Source: Deltaproteobacteria bacterium (GTDB lineage Bacteria > Myxococcota_A > Polyangia > Polyangiales > Polyangiaceae). From it: 43,653 bases of DNA. The translations under genes and the position numbers were made by a program. The stretch is taken from assembly GCA_016218915.1 (NCBI GenBank), contig JACRCQ010000006.1, forward strand, positions 178,964 to 222,616. Direction: 5' to 3'. Below the pieces are notes generated by a model. The model did no database searches and had not been told where the DNA came from. It saw only the letters and a program-made list of their open reading frames with translations. Shown here piece after piece: positions 1-8,930 of this stretch (position 1 is its first letter; the number at the start of each line of letters is the position of its first letter).

Positions 1-1
1 A

Positions 2-838
2 GAGGTGTATGCCGGCACGCCGCTGGAGAAACGTCTCGCCAAGCAGGATCGGCTGCGCGGCGACTACTGGGGGCAGGACTACGTGATCCCCGACTCTCGC
101 GCGCAGGAGGCGTTCGAGATCGGCATGGGAGCGTTCTGGAACCGCAACTTCGGCGCCCATCCGCTGCACTACCTGTCCGGGCAGGTCGACTACGAGCACC
201 AGCTGCGCGCCGACTTCTTCGGCACCACGCCCGAGATCCGCGCCAGTGCCAAGGGCTTCGTGCGCGCGGTCAACCTGAACACCGTCGGATACCTCGAAGA
301 GACGATCGCCCAGGTTCGCGCTGGGCGCGCCCAGAAATCGTTTGCTTCGTCGCTTGCAGCGCGCGTGGCTGCGGACGACGTGCGCATGGCAGCCGAGGGG
401 CAGGCGGTGCTCGCAAAGATCCGCGAGCTGCCTGCGCCGCGCAAGCGATCGGCCACTTCCCGCGTGGCCGTGGCTGCCTCGATCGCGATCACCCTGGCAG
501 GATGCCCTTCGCCGCGCGAGCAGACCCAGTACATGGAAGCTGCGCCGCAGCCCACCGGCACGCCTGCGCCGGTTCCAACCGACACAGCTCCGCAGCAGGA
601 CGGCTCCATTCCCCCGCAGGTGATGGAAGCCGCCCCGCCTCCTCCTCACCTGCCGCCGCCCCCTGCAACGGGCAACGTGCTCGTCACAGAGCCCGATGCG
701 TCGGCCCCGGCGGCCAAGGATGCGGGCGCCAAGAAGGCGGTCAAGGATGCGGGACCTGCCCCGGTCCCCACGCTCGATCCGACCCACATGCGGGAAGCGG
801 CGCCTGCGCCGACCTGGAATCCCCAGCGAAAGATGTGA
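2..838 (+). CDS. Unrecognised membrane-anchored protein, 5'-truncated
   Basis: The reading frame is open at the left edge of the window, so the N-terminus is missing. About 150 soluble residues rich in aromatic and charged positions come first, then a hydrophobic stretch (AVAASIAITLAGC) that resembles a lipoprotein signal but lies in the middle of the protein, then an Ala/Pro-rich tail. The tail repeats a short theme three times: QYMEAAPQP, QVMEAAPPP and HMREAAPAP. I do not recognise a family for the N-terminal part. The central hydrophobic segment could be a single membrane anchor with the Pro-rich tail outside the cytoplasm, or the sequence may be a fusion of a cytosolic protein to a lipoprotein. 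The gene ends 94 bp before the next start and may be co-transcribed with it. Confidence 0.75.
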   Translation, partial: EVYAGTPLEKRLAKQDRLRGDYWGQDYVIPDSRAQEAFEIGMGAFWNRNFGAHPLHYLSGQVDYEHQLRADFFGTTPEIRASAKGFVRAVNLNTVGYLEETIAQVRAGRAQKSFASSLAARVAADDVRMAAEGQAVLAKIRELPAPRKRSATSRVAVAASIAITLAGCPSPREQTQYMEAAPQPTGTPAPVPTDTAPQQDGSIPPQVMEAAPPPPHLPPPPATGNVLVTEPDASAPAAKDAGAKKAVKDAGPAPVPTLDPTHMREAAPAPTWNPQRKM

Positions 839-932
839 GCCTCTTCGCCGGTCGTTGACGAGCGCGCGCGGTTCGGCTGTCCTGGCGATCCATGGCAAGC
901 GTGGACCGTCGGATGGCCTGGGGAGAAGAGCG

Positions 933-3900
933 ATGACCGTGCACCGTTCGTGCTCGCGGGGCGCAGTGTTTCGGGGAGTGCTGCTCGCGGCGCTCGTGCT
1001 CAGCGTGATCGGCTGCGGCGACAAGGGGTGCTCGTGCAGCGGAGGCAAGCCGGCCACGGGCGTGCGCGCGTCCAAGAGCGGCCTCGGATTCCGCCTGAGC
1101 AACGCGGATGAGCGCGCTGACAGCGCCAAGCCGCGCGCGCCTGCCCAGACTGCGAAGCTGTCGGACGCAGAAGTCGCGACCGTGCTGGCCCGCGTGGCTC
1201 CCTTGCAGCAGCAGCCTGGCGACAGCGTGGACTTCGCACTGCGCGACAAGAGCATCCCGGCTCCGCGGGCTGGTCGCACGATCACGGAGCCGTTTCCACC
1301 CGCCGCGTCCGCACCACCACCACCGAACGTGCCTGCTGGGAGCCTTCAGGTCCAGCGCTTTGCCCCGGAGGGTGATGTCGCCATTGCGCCGTTTCTCTCG
1401 GTCTCGTTCTCCCATCCCATGGTCGCATTGACCTCGATCGACGACCTGGCCAAGACCCCGGTGCCGATGTCGCTGCGTCCCCAGCCGCAAGGCTCCTGGC
1501 GCTGGGTGGGAACCCAGACGGCAGTGTTCCAACCTCTCCAGCGGTTTCCCATGGCGTCGCGCTACGAGGTAGATGTGCCTGCAGGAACGCGAGCGGCCAC
1601 AGGGCAGACGCTGGATCGCGCTGTGCATTGGTCGTTCTCCACGCCACCGCTGACGCTCGCAGCCACGCACCCGCACGGCAAGGGGCTCGACCTCGACCCG
1701 GTGATCGTCCTGTCGTTCGACCAGAAAATCGACCTCGCGGCCTTGCTCCCATCGATCAAGGTGACCGCTGAAGGCGCACCTGTGGCGCTCAAGCAAGTCG
1801 ACCCTGGGGAGCTCGACGACCAAGCGGCGCGCAAGTTGTGGAACGCTGCAGAAGCCGGACGCAAGGTCGCGCTGCAATCGGTCCTTCCGCTCCCGAAGAA
1901 CAAGGAGATCAAGGTCGAGGTCGTGGAAGGCGCGCCGTCGGCTGAAGGCCCACGGCGAACCGAATCGTCGCAGAGCTTCTCGTTCCACACCTACGGCCCC
2001 CTTACTGCAGAGTCTCGATATTGCACTTTCAAGCAGCCGTGCCCTCCGCTCTCGTCGTGGAGCTTCGAATTCAGCAACCCGCTCGACGCAGAGCTGTTCC
2101 AGCCTGCGATGGTCAAGGTCGAGCCCGAGTTGCCCGACCTCAAGGCGACGGTGATGGGCTCCAGCCTGCACATCCAGGGGAGATCCCGCGGAAAGACCGT
2201 GTACCGGGTCACGCTCGGTGCAGCGATTACCGATGGTTTCAAGCAGACGCTGGGCACGGATCGTACGTTCCAGATGCACGTCAAGTCAGCCGACCCTGCC
2301 CTGTACAGCCGATACGATCGCCTCACCGTGGTCGACCCGGTCGGACCGCCCGTGTACTCGGTCTGGTCCATCAACCAGCGTGCACTCAAGGTGCGACTCT
2401 ACTCGGTCGGTCCCGAGCACTTCGAGCCGTGGAGCACCTTTCTGAACAGCAGTGACGAGGACGACAAGCCCAGGGAGCCTCCGGGCAGGCTCGTGCGATC
2501 CGACACGGTGCAGGTCAAGGGCGCGGACGACGAGCTGGTGGAGACTCCGATTGACCTGCAACCCGCGCTGACCCAGGGGGCGGGACAGGTGATTGTCCTT
2601 GTGGAGCCCGAGACGCAGCCTGCGGAGAAGTGGCGACGGATGCGCGTGCGGGCCTGGGCGCAGGTCACGACGATCGGCCTCGATGCTCTCGTCGATCAGG
2701 ACAATGTCGTAGGTTGGGCCAACTCCCTGCGCGATGGCAAGCCGCTGGCAGGAGTCTCGCTGTCGCTGCTCAATGGCGGAGCGCCGGTCCAGACCGGGCC
2801 GGATGGCGTGGCGACGCTCCCTGCGGGGGAGTCCTCGCTCCTGGTCGCAAGGAAGGGCAATGATCTGGCCATTCTCCCGTCCCCCTCGAGCGGCTGGCGC
2901 GGATGGACCGCCTCGGACTCTGTGGGATGGTTCGTGTTCGACGATCGCAAGATCTACAAGCCGGGTGAGAGCGTACGCGTCAAAGGGTGGGTGCGGCGGC
3001 TCGGCATGAAGAAGGGGGGCGACGTCGCCGGCATTCAAGGCGTCGACCGCTCGACCGTCAACTGGGTCGTGCGCGGCGCGCGCGCCGAAGAGCTGGGCAA
3101 GGGCTCCCTTTCGCCCGATGCCCAGGGCGGCTTTGACTTCAGCTTCGCGTTGCCCTCAGGAGCCAATCTCGGGCAGGCGTACGTGACCTTGGATCTGGCT
3201 GCCCCGGAAGCGCAGCTCACGGCCAGCTACAGCCACTCGTTCACGATCCAGGAGTTCCGGCGCCCGGAATTCGAGGTCTCGGCTTCGACGTCCGAAGGGC
3301 CGTACCAGGTCGGCAGCCACGCGATTGCCACGGTCACTGCGAAGTACTACGCAGGCGGCGGGCTCGCCAATGCGTCCACAGAATGGAGCGTGACCCAATC
3401 CGAAACCTCGTATCGCCCCCCGGATCATCCTGAATTCTCCTTTGGGCCGTCAACCACCTGGTTCTGGCGCCCACGCCTGGCGGCCTCCGACAAGGAGCGA
3501 ACGGAAACCTGGAGCTCGCAGACCGACGGCACAGGCAGCCACCGCCTGCGCGTCGACTTCGACCCGCTCGACCCGCCGTTCCCGATGTCGCTCAAGCTCA
3601 ATGCGCGCGTCACCGACGTGAACCGTCAAGCCTGGGCTGCCTCGACGTCGATGCTCGTCCACCCCGCCGAGGTCTATGTGGGGCTCCGGTCTCCGCGCGG
3701 GTTCGTCCGGGAAGGCGAGCCGCTGGGCATCGACGTCATCACGACGGACATCGATGGCAAGCAGGTGGACGGCCGAAAGGTGGAAGTGACCTGTAGCCGC
3801 ATCGAGTGGGAGTACGTCAAGGGGGAGTACAAGGACAAGGCGACAGACACGCAACGCTGCGAGGTGACGACTGCGAAGTCGCCCCGGGCGTGCTCGTTCA

Positions 3901-6900
3901 AGCCGAAAAAGGGGGGAACGTACACGGTGAGCGCGATCGTCACCGACGGCAATGGCAGGCGAAATCAGACCGATCTGCGATTCTGGGTCGCAGGGTCCAA
4001 GGGCATTCCGGACCGGGACATCGACCATGAGCTGGTTCAGCTCATGCCCGACAAGAGCGAATATGCACCTGGCGACACGGCGGAGCTCCTGCTCCTTGCG
4101 CCATTCGCTCCAGCAGAAGGAATCCTCGCGATCGAGCGTCTTGGCATCATCAGGACCGAGCGTTTCAAGATGGACGAGCGCTCCACCGTGCTCAAGGTCA
4201 AGCTCGAGGAATCGTTCTATCCAGGAGTCACGGCTGCGGTCTACCTGGCCGGCTCAGCGCCGAGAGGCGGTGATCGGAGCGAGCTCAAGCCTGACAGCAC
4301 GCCGCGCCCGGCGCACGCTTCAGGCTCGTGCACGCTCAGCGTGCCGCCGCTCAAACGCAAGCTCGCGGTAACGGCAGAGCCCAAGAAGAAGAGCCTTGCG
4401 CCAGGGGGTGAAACCTCGATCGACATTTCCGTGAAGAACGCAGACGGAGCTCCGGTGCCAGGCGCCGGGGTGGCCCTGGTGGTGGTCGACGAAGCGGTGC
4501 TCGCGCTGACGGGCTACAAGATTCCGGATCCGCTCGCGGTCTTCTATCCGACGCGATCTGCCGGGGTGAATGCAGCGCATCTGCGAAGGCTCGTGCGGCT
4601 CAACAAGGCAGATGAAGCGGCGTCGAGCGCTGCGCCCGGCTCCAAGCCCAAAGGCAGCGCGGACTTCGGTGCAGGCGGGCTCGGATTGTCAGGCATTGGC
4701 GAGGGGGGAGGCGGACGCGGCGAAGGGATCGGGCTGGGATCGGCCGCGAGGGGACGGGGCGCGCCCGCACCAGCCCAGGATGCCAAGGCCGCAGCCGAGC
4801 CCCAGAGGGAATACATGCCGCCCGGACCGCGCAAGCCAGAGGAAAAGGTGTCTGTGCGCACCGACTTCACGCCCATTGCGGTGTGGAACCCTTCGCTCAA
4901 GAGCGACGCGGCAGGGAACATCACTGTGCCGATCAAGCTTCCGGACAGCCTGACACGCTACCGGATCACCGCTGTGGCGGTATCCGGGGACAAGCTGTTC
5001 GGGACCGGCGAATCCGTGGTCACTGCGCGGCTTCCGCTCATGGTTCGTCCTTCTGCACCCCGGTTCCTGAACTACGGCGACCGGTTCGAGCTGCCCGTGG
5101 TCGTGCAAAACCAGACCGATGCAGCGGTCACCGTGGACGTGGCTGCGCGAGCGACCAACGCGCAGCTGACCGATGGAGCGGGCAGGCGGGTCAAGATTGC
5201 AGCGCAGGATCGGGCCGAGGTGCGGCTGGCCGCAGCGGCGGGCACACCGGGCACGGCGCGTTTCCAGATGGTCGTGGCGTCGCCGGACTGGGCAGATGCG
5301 GCGCAGATCGAGCTACCGGTCTGGACGCCTGCGACGACGGAAGCGTTTGCGACTTATGGCACTGTGGACCAGGGAGCGATCGCGCAGCCGGTGAAGGTAC
5401 CGTCCAATGCGGTGCAGGACTTTGGCGGCGTGGAGATGACCGTGTCGTCGACCAATCTCCAGGCCTTGACCGACGCGGTCCTGTACCTGGTTGCCTATCC
5501 CTTCGAGTGCAATGAGCAGCTGTCCTCGCGTCTGCTGGCGATTGCCTCGCTCAAGGACGTGCTGAGCGCCTTCCATGCTTCCGGGCTTCCGAGCCACGAG
5601 GCGATGATCGCGGCGGCCAGCAGAGACATCGAGCGTCTTCGGCAGCGGCAGCACGAGACCGGCGGCTGGGACTATTGGCGCAAGGATCGGGAACCGAGCC
5701 CGTATGTGAGTGTGCACGTGGTGCATGCGCTCTCGCGGGCCAAGGACAAGGGGTTCGTGGTTCCACCGCAGATGCTCGAGAGAGGGCAGCGCTACCTGCG
5801 CGACATCGAGCGCAGGATGCCCCACTGGTACAGCGAAGAGACCCGGCGCACCATCACGGCCTATGCGCTCTACGTGCGCAACCGGCTCGGGGACAAGGAT
5901 GTTGCGCGGGCGCGCCGGCTGATTGTGGAGTGGGGCGGGGTCAAGACCACGCCCATGGAATCGCTGGGATGGCTCCTGCCGCTGCTGTCCAAGGAAGCGG
6001 AGGGCAAGCGCGACGCTGACGAGATCCGCAGGCAACTCGGCAATCGGGTGACAGAGACGGCCGGGGCAGCGCACTTCGTGACGTCGTACCAGGACAAGAA
6101 CGCCTATGTGCTCCTGCATTCGGACCGGAGGGTGGACGGCATCCTGCTCGAGGCGTTGATCGAGACCGATCCGAAGAACACGCTGATTGCCAAGCTGGTG
6201 GCCGGGCTGCTCGGGCACCGCAAGGCAGGGCGGTGGTACAACACCCAGGAGAACGCGTGGGTGTTGCTCGCCCTCGACAAGTACTTCAACACCTACGAGA
6301 AGGTCACCCCGGACTTCGTTGCGCGCGCCTGGTACGGCGAATGGAATGCAGGAGAGCACCGGTTCAAGGGGTACAGCACGGACCGATACCAGATGGACGT
6401 GCCGATGCGCAAGGTGACAGAGCTCGGGGAGCAGTCGCTCGTGGTGCAGAAGGATGGCGCGGGGCGGCTGTACTATCGTCTGGGAATGCAGTATGCGCCT
6501 GCGGATCTACGGCCTCCGCCCCTGGAGCGCGGGTTCTCCGTGTCCAGGGTCTACGAGCCTGTGGATCAGCCCCAGGACGTGACGCGCGACGTAAAGGGGG
6601 TGTGGACGATCAAGGCTGGAGCGCGTGTGCGGGTGAGAGTGACCATGGTGGCGCCAGGGCGCAGGTACCACGTGGCGCTGATCGATCCGCTCCCCGCAGG
6701 GCTCGAGCCGCTCAATCCCGCGCTGGCGGTGACCGAGGCGATCCCGGGGGATACTGGGGCAAGCGCTGCCAAGTCGAAGTCCTGGTACGCGCGGGCCTGG
6801 TACGAGCACCAGAACATGCGCGACGAGCGAGTCGAGGCGTTTGCGTCGCTGCTGTGGGAAGGCGAGCACGAGTACAGCTACGTGGCGCGGGCAACGACGC

Positions 6901-7001
6901 CAGGCGAGTTCGTGGTGCCGCCGCCCAAGGCAGAGGAGATGTACAATCCGGAGACGTTCGGGCGAGGGGCGGGCGACAGGGTGATGGTAACTAGCAACTA
7001 G
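933..7001 (+). CDS. Alpha-2-macroglobulin family lipoprotein
   Basis: This 2022-aa protein is a bacterial alpha-2-macroglobulin, a periplasmic protease trap. The start at 933 puts a lipoprotein signal at the N-terminus (Cys28, LSVIGC) and has a GGGGAGAAG ribosome site upstream; the frame is open further left, but that extension lacks a signal. Repeated macroglobulin (MG) beta domains fill residues 150-1200. A thioester motif CNEQ lies at Cys1526 in the context YPFECNEQ, followed by the alpha-helical thioester domain (repeated GGWDYW-, NAWVLLAL-type helices) and a C-terminal receptor-domain-like region. An unusual Gly-rich insertion sits at about residues 1243-1276, near the expected bait region. 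Many bacterial homologues sit beside the peptidoglycan glycosyltransferase gene pbpC; none is visible here. The thioester Cys, Glu and Gln are intact, so trapping activity is plausible. Confidence 0.95.
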   Translation: MTVHRSCSRGAVFRGVLLAALVLSVIGCGDKGCSCSGGKPATGVRASKSGLGFRLSNADERADSAKPRAPAQTAKLSDAEVATVLARVAPLQQQPGDSVDFALRDKSIPAPRAGRTITEPFPPAASAPPPPNVPAGSLQVQRFAPEGDVAIAPFLSVSFSHPMVALTSIDDLAKTPVPMSLRPQPQGSWRWVGTQTAVFQPLQRFPMASRYEVDVPAGTRAATGQTLDRAVHWSFSTPPLTLAATHPHGKGLDLDPVIVLSFDQKIDLAALLPSIKVTAEGAPVALKQVDPGELDDQAARKLWNAAEAGRKVALQSVLPLPKNKEIKVEVVEGAPSAEGPRRTESSQSFSFHTYGPLTAESRYCTFKQPCPPLSSWSFEFSNPLDAELFQPAMVKVEPELPDLKATVMGSSLHIQGRSRGKTVYRVTLGAAITDGFKQTLGTDRTFQMHVKSADPALYSRYDRLTVVDPVGPPVYSVWSINQRALKVRLYSVGPEHFEPWSTFLNSSDEDDKPREPPGRLVRSDTVQVKGADDELVETPIDLQPALTQGAGQVIVLVEPETQPAEKWRRMRVRAWAQVTTIGLDALVDQDNVVGWANSLRDGKPLAGVSLSLLNGGAPVQTGPDGVATLPAGESSLLVARKGNDLAILPSPSSGWRGWTASDSVGWFVFDDRKIYKPGESVRVKGWVRRLGMKKGGDVAGIQGVDRSTVNWVVRGARAEELGKGSLSPDAQGGFDFSFALPSGANLGQAYVTLDLAAPEAQLTASYSHSFTIQEFRRPEFEVSASTSEGPYQVGSHAIATVTAKYYAGGGLANASTEWSVTQSETSYRPPDHPEFSFGPSTTWFWRPRLAASDKERTETWSSQTDGTGSHRLRVDFDPLDPPFPMSLKLNARVTDVNRQAWAASTSMLVHPAEVYVGLRSPRGFVREGEPLGIDVITTDIDGKQVDGRKVEVTCSRIEWEYVKGEYKDKATDTQRCEVTTAKSPRACSFKPKKGGTYTVSAIVTDGNGRRNQTDLRFWVAGSKGIPDRDIDHELVQLMPDKSEYAPGDTAELLLLAPFAPAEGILAIERLGIIRTERFKMDERSTVLKVKLEESFYPGVTAAVYLAGSAPRGGDRSELKPDSTPRPAHASGSCTLSVPPLKRKLAVTAEPKKKSLAPGGETSIDISVKNADGAPVPGAGVALVVVDEAVLALTGYKIPDPLAVFYPTRSAGVNAAHLRRLVRLNKADEAASSAAPGSKPKGSADFGAGGLGLSGIGEGGGGRGEGIGLGSAARGRGAPAPAQDAKAAAEPQREYMPPGPRKPEEKVSVRTDFTPIAVWNPSLKSDAAGNITVPIKLPDSLTRYRITAVAVSGDKLFGTGESVVTARLPLMVRPSAPRFLNYGDRFELPVVVQNQTDAAVTVDVAARATNAQLTDGAGRRVKIAAQDRAEVRLAAAAGTPGTARFQMVVASPDWADAAQIELPVWTPATTEAFATYGTVDQGAIAQPVKVPSNAVQDFGGVEMTVSSTNLQALTDAVLYLVAYPFECNEQLSSRLLAIASLKDVLSAFHASGLPSHEAMIAAASRDIERLRQRQHETGGWDYWRKDREPSPYVSVHVVHALSRAKDKGFVVPPQMLERGQRYLRDIERRMPHWYSEETRRTITAYALYVRNRLGDKDVARARRLIVEWGGVKTTPMESLGWLLPLLSKEAEGKRDADEIRRQLGNRVTETAGAAHFVTSYQDKNAYVLLHSDRRVDGILLEALIETDPKNTLIAKLVAGLLGHRKAGRWYNTQENAWVLLALDKYFNTYEKVTPDFVARAWYGEWNAGEHRFKGYSTDRYQMDVPMRKVTELGEQSLVVQKDGAGRLYYRLGMQYAPADLRPPPLERGFSVSRVYEPVDQPQDVTRDVKGVWTIKAGARVRVRVTMVAPGRRYHVALIDPLPAGLEPLNPALAVTEAIPGDTGASAAKSKSWYARAWYEHQNMRDERVEAFASLLWEGEHEYSYVARATTPGEFVVPPPKAEEMYNPETFGRGAGDRVMVTSN

Positions 7002-7267
7002 AAACAGGAACACCGGAATGCGAATAGAGAATGGGTGCCGGCGTGGCTGGGGCTGGGAAACGGTGCACGCACATGGACGCGGACGTCGGTCGGTGCACTG
7101 ACACACGCGTCGGATCGTCAGCCCCCGAATGGGGGCTTGGCTGACCGCGCAGCGGACTTGCATCAGCAGCCGGCCCTTCAGCCGGCTGTTTCAATGCGCG
7201 ACTCCGGTCAAATCCCCGCTTCGCAACCTCATTGCCTTGGTTGCGGCTGCGCCGCGCTGTGATCAAA
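7002..7267. other. Convergent intergenic region with hairpins
   Basis: This gap between two convergent genes holds no convincing coding sequence. It contains a GCCCCC/GGGGGC hairpin at 7121-7136 and a stronger 8-bp stem at 7167-7188, listed separately as a terminator. Confidence 0.6.
7167..7191 (+). terminator. Candidate intrinsic terminator
   Basis: CAGCCGGC at 7167-7174 pairs perfectly with GCCGGCTG at 7181-7188 across a 6-nt loop and is followed by TTTC. It lies after the macroglobulin gene and before the end of a convergent gene. The T tract is short, so termination efficiency is uncertain. Confidence 0.45.
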
Positions 7268-7813
7268 TCAAGCCCCCGACGCCCGATCCGATGCCATCTC
7301 CGATTCTGCCTGATCCAGGAGCTCGTTGGCGCGCTGCTCGTCGATCTCCAGCCCATCGGCCATGGCATTGAGCAGGTCGTTCTCTGCGTCGTGGATCACG
7401 TTGTCCGCAAACGCAATCGCTGCCGCCAGCACAAACGCGACCTCGGCGCGGGTCGGATCCTCGCGCAGCTCCTCCATCACAGCCTCGAGCCGCTTGTCTC
7501 GCCCCTGCTCTGCCACACGCTTCGATGCCGCGTCGAGCATCGCCTCGATGTGCACCCCGCGGATCTCGTCAAATGACAGGTTGCGCAGCGCGCCCTTGAG
7601 CACCTCGCGCTCTTCGTTGGCAACCTGGCCATCGACCGACATCATCAGGTACATCGCCTCGCACAGCGCACCGTAGTCGGAGATGCACTGCACCAGCTCA
7701 GCCGCTTCTGCGGTGACAGCACCAGGGTTGCCCAGCACGATCGAAGGGCGCTGGCCTCGGGCGCGCAGCTGATCGCGCAGCCGCGTGAGCGTGGAGACGG
7801 ACAGCCAGTTCAT
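7268..7813 (-). CDS. TerB-like (tellurite resistance) domain protein
   Basis: This 181-aa, all-helical, acidic soluble protein resembles the TerB/DUF533 family. Recognisable features are the repeated helix pair 'MYLMMSVDGQVANEEREVL' and 'AIAFADNVIHDAENDLLNAMADGLEI', each with the acidic DG/D-x-E-E turn that in TerB binds metal near the membrane. Family members are linked to stress responses and tellurite tolerance, but the exact role is generally unknown. There are no other ter genes nearby. It lies 42 bp downstream of the esterase gene on the same strand and is probably transcribed with it. Confidence 0.85.
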   Translation of the reverse strand: MNWLSVSTLTRLRDQLRARGQRPSIVLGNPGAVTAEAAELVQCISDYGALCEAMYLMMSVDGQVANEEREVLKGALRNLSFDEIRGVHIEAMLDAASKRVAEQGRDKRLEAVMEELREDPTRAEVAFVLAAAIAFADNVIHDAENDLLNAMADGLEIDEQRANELLDQAESEMASDRASGA

Positions 7814-7855
7814 GCGCGCATCGTAGTACTTCGCGCACCGGAGTCCATAGCTGGA

Positions 7856-8758
7856 TCAACCTGGCCCGCATCCAGCCTCGTGACGCAGCATCCAGGTCAG
7901 AATCGCGTTCGCTCCCCCCCGTTCGAGCGACCACTGGATCCCTTCGTGCGTCATCCCCTGACGCAGCTCCCACACCACATCGTGCCCGCCGCACGCCTGG
8001 TACCAGTCCCGCAACGGGATCACGTCCGGCTGCAGCATCGTGTCGAGCGAGCCGATCAGGAAGTGCACAGGCAGCTTGCACGCGCTGCACGCGCCCGGGT
8101 GGCGGTCCCCTCCCCCCACGAGCGAGATCGCTGCAAAACGCTCAGGATGATCCGACGCAAACGAGCTGAGATACGAGGCGCCGCTGCTGTAGCCCGACGC
8201 ATAGAGCTTGCGACGATCGATCGGCTCGCGCGCGATCACTTCCTCGATCCGCGCAGCGAGCCAGCCTGGATCGTGCCGCGCGCTCCGATGCCAGCGCGAC
8301 CAGCTCGGATCCCCGTATCCCCCTGCGCCAGGGCATCGAAGCACCACCATCACCACCCCGTGCTTGTCCGCTGGCCCATGCCACATCCAGTCCATCCAGG
8401 CCGTGTTGCCGTCATCGCCATGCAAAACCACCAGCATGGGGGAGGGCGCGCTTGCGTCGCTCGTCGGAGGCAGCCGCGTCGTGCACCCAGGACAGGGAAA
8501 TTCGCCTCGAATGACCGCTTCCCGGCGAGGCACGCGATCGCGGGGCGCAGGCGCGCCGCCCGAAGACCCAGAGGGGCTGGGGGATGGCGCTGGCGATGAC
8601 GCGCTGGCTTCCGGGGTCGGAGCGCTGGTCGACGGTGCGACCGTCGTTCGATCGGTCTCTCCCGCAGGCGGCGCCGAAGCTGCAAGCGGGGCTGAAGGAC
8701 GGGTGCACGACAGCGCGAGCGACATCGAAAGCGCGAGCCATGCGACCGAACCTTGCAT
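7856..8758 (-). CDS. Secreted esterase / PHB depolymerase-like lipoprotein
   Basis: A 300-aa alpha/beta hydrolase of the esterase/polyhydroxybutyrate-depolymerase type. The start at 8758 yields a lipoprotein signal (SLALSC, Cys18); the longer open frame upstream runs through a tandem DNA repeat and is rejected. A 60-residue Ser/Pro/Ala linker follows. The catalytic triad is visible: Ser191 in GYSSG, Asp239 in GSLDT and His271 in MTHEG. The oxyanion region reads VVLHGDDGN near residue 111. Cysteine pairs (FPCPGC, CSAC) suggest disulfides and agree with export. The substrate is unknown; a role in extracellular ester breakdown is an inference. It is divergent from the AgmX-domain lipoprotein gene. 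Confidence 0.88.
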   Translation of the reverse strand: MQGSVAWLALSMSLALSCTRPSAPLAASAPPAGETDRTTVAPSTSAPTPEASASSPAPSPSPSGSSGGAPAPRDRVPRREAVIRGEFPCPGCTTRLPPTSDASAPSPMLVVLHGDDGNTAWMDWMWHGPADKHGVVMVVLRCPGAGGYGDPSWSRWHRSARHDPGWLAARIEEVIAREPIDRRKLYASGYSSGASYLSSFASDHPERFAAISLVGGGDRHPGACSACKLPVHFLIGSLDTMLQPDVIPLRDWYQACGGHDVVWELRQGMTHEGIQWSLERGGANAILTWMLRHEAGCGPG

Positions 8759-8824
8759 CTTGAGATGGGTTCTAACGACTCCCCAGGCCCATGCCAAGTT
8801 GGATGACATGCTCGGTGGCCAGCC

Positions 8825-8894
8825 GGGCGCTCCCGCAGTACATGATGCCGGCGCTCCCGCAGTACATGATGCCGGGCGCTCCCGCAGTACATGA
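8825..8894. repeat. Three tandem copies of a 24-25-bp repeat
   Basis: The unit GGCGCTCCCGCAGTACATGA followed by TGCC occurs at 8826-8849 and 8850-8873, and again without the last four bases at 8875-8894. The array fills the gap between divergent genes starting at 8758 (minus) and 8931 (plus), where operators would be expected. Unit lengths of 24 and 25 argue against protein coding. Confidence 0.85.
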
Positions 8895-8930
8895 CTCCGA
8901 TTCGACGCATCCGGCAAGGCATGACGTGCC

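Noticed and set aside
696..932. Earlier start for the macroglobulin protein.
   Set aside because: The extension is Arg-rich, overlaps the preceding gene and would bury the lipoprotein signal.
741..6359. Long open frames antisense to the macroglobulin gene (741-2279 and 5313-6359).
   Set aside because: They are GC-rich shadow frames with Arg/His-biased composition; the plus-strand protein is recognisable throughout.
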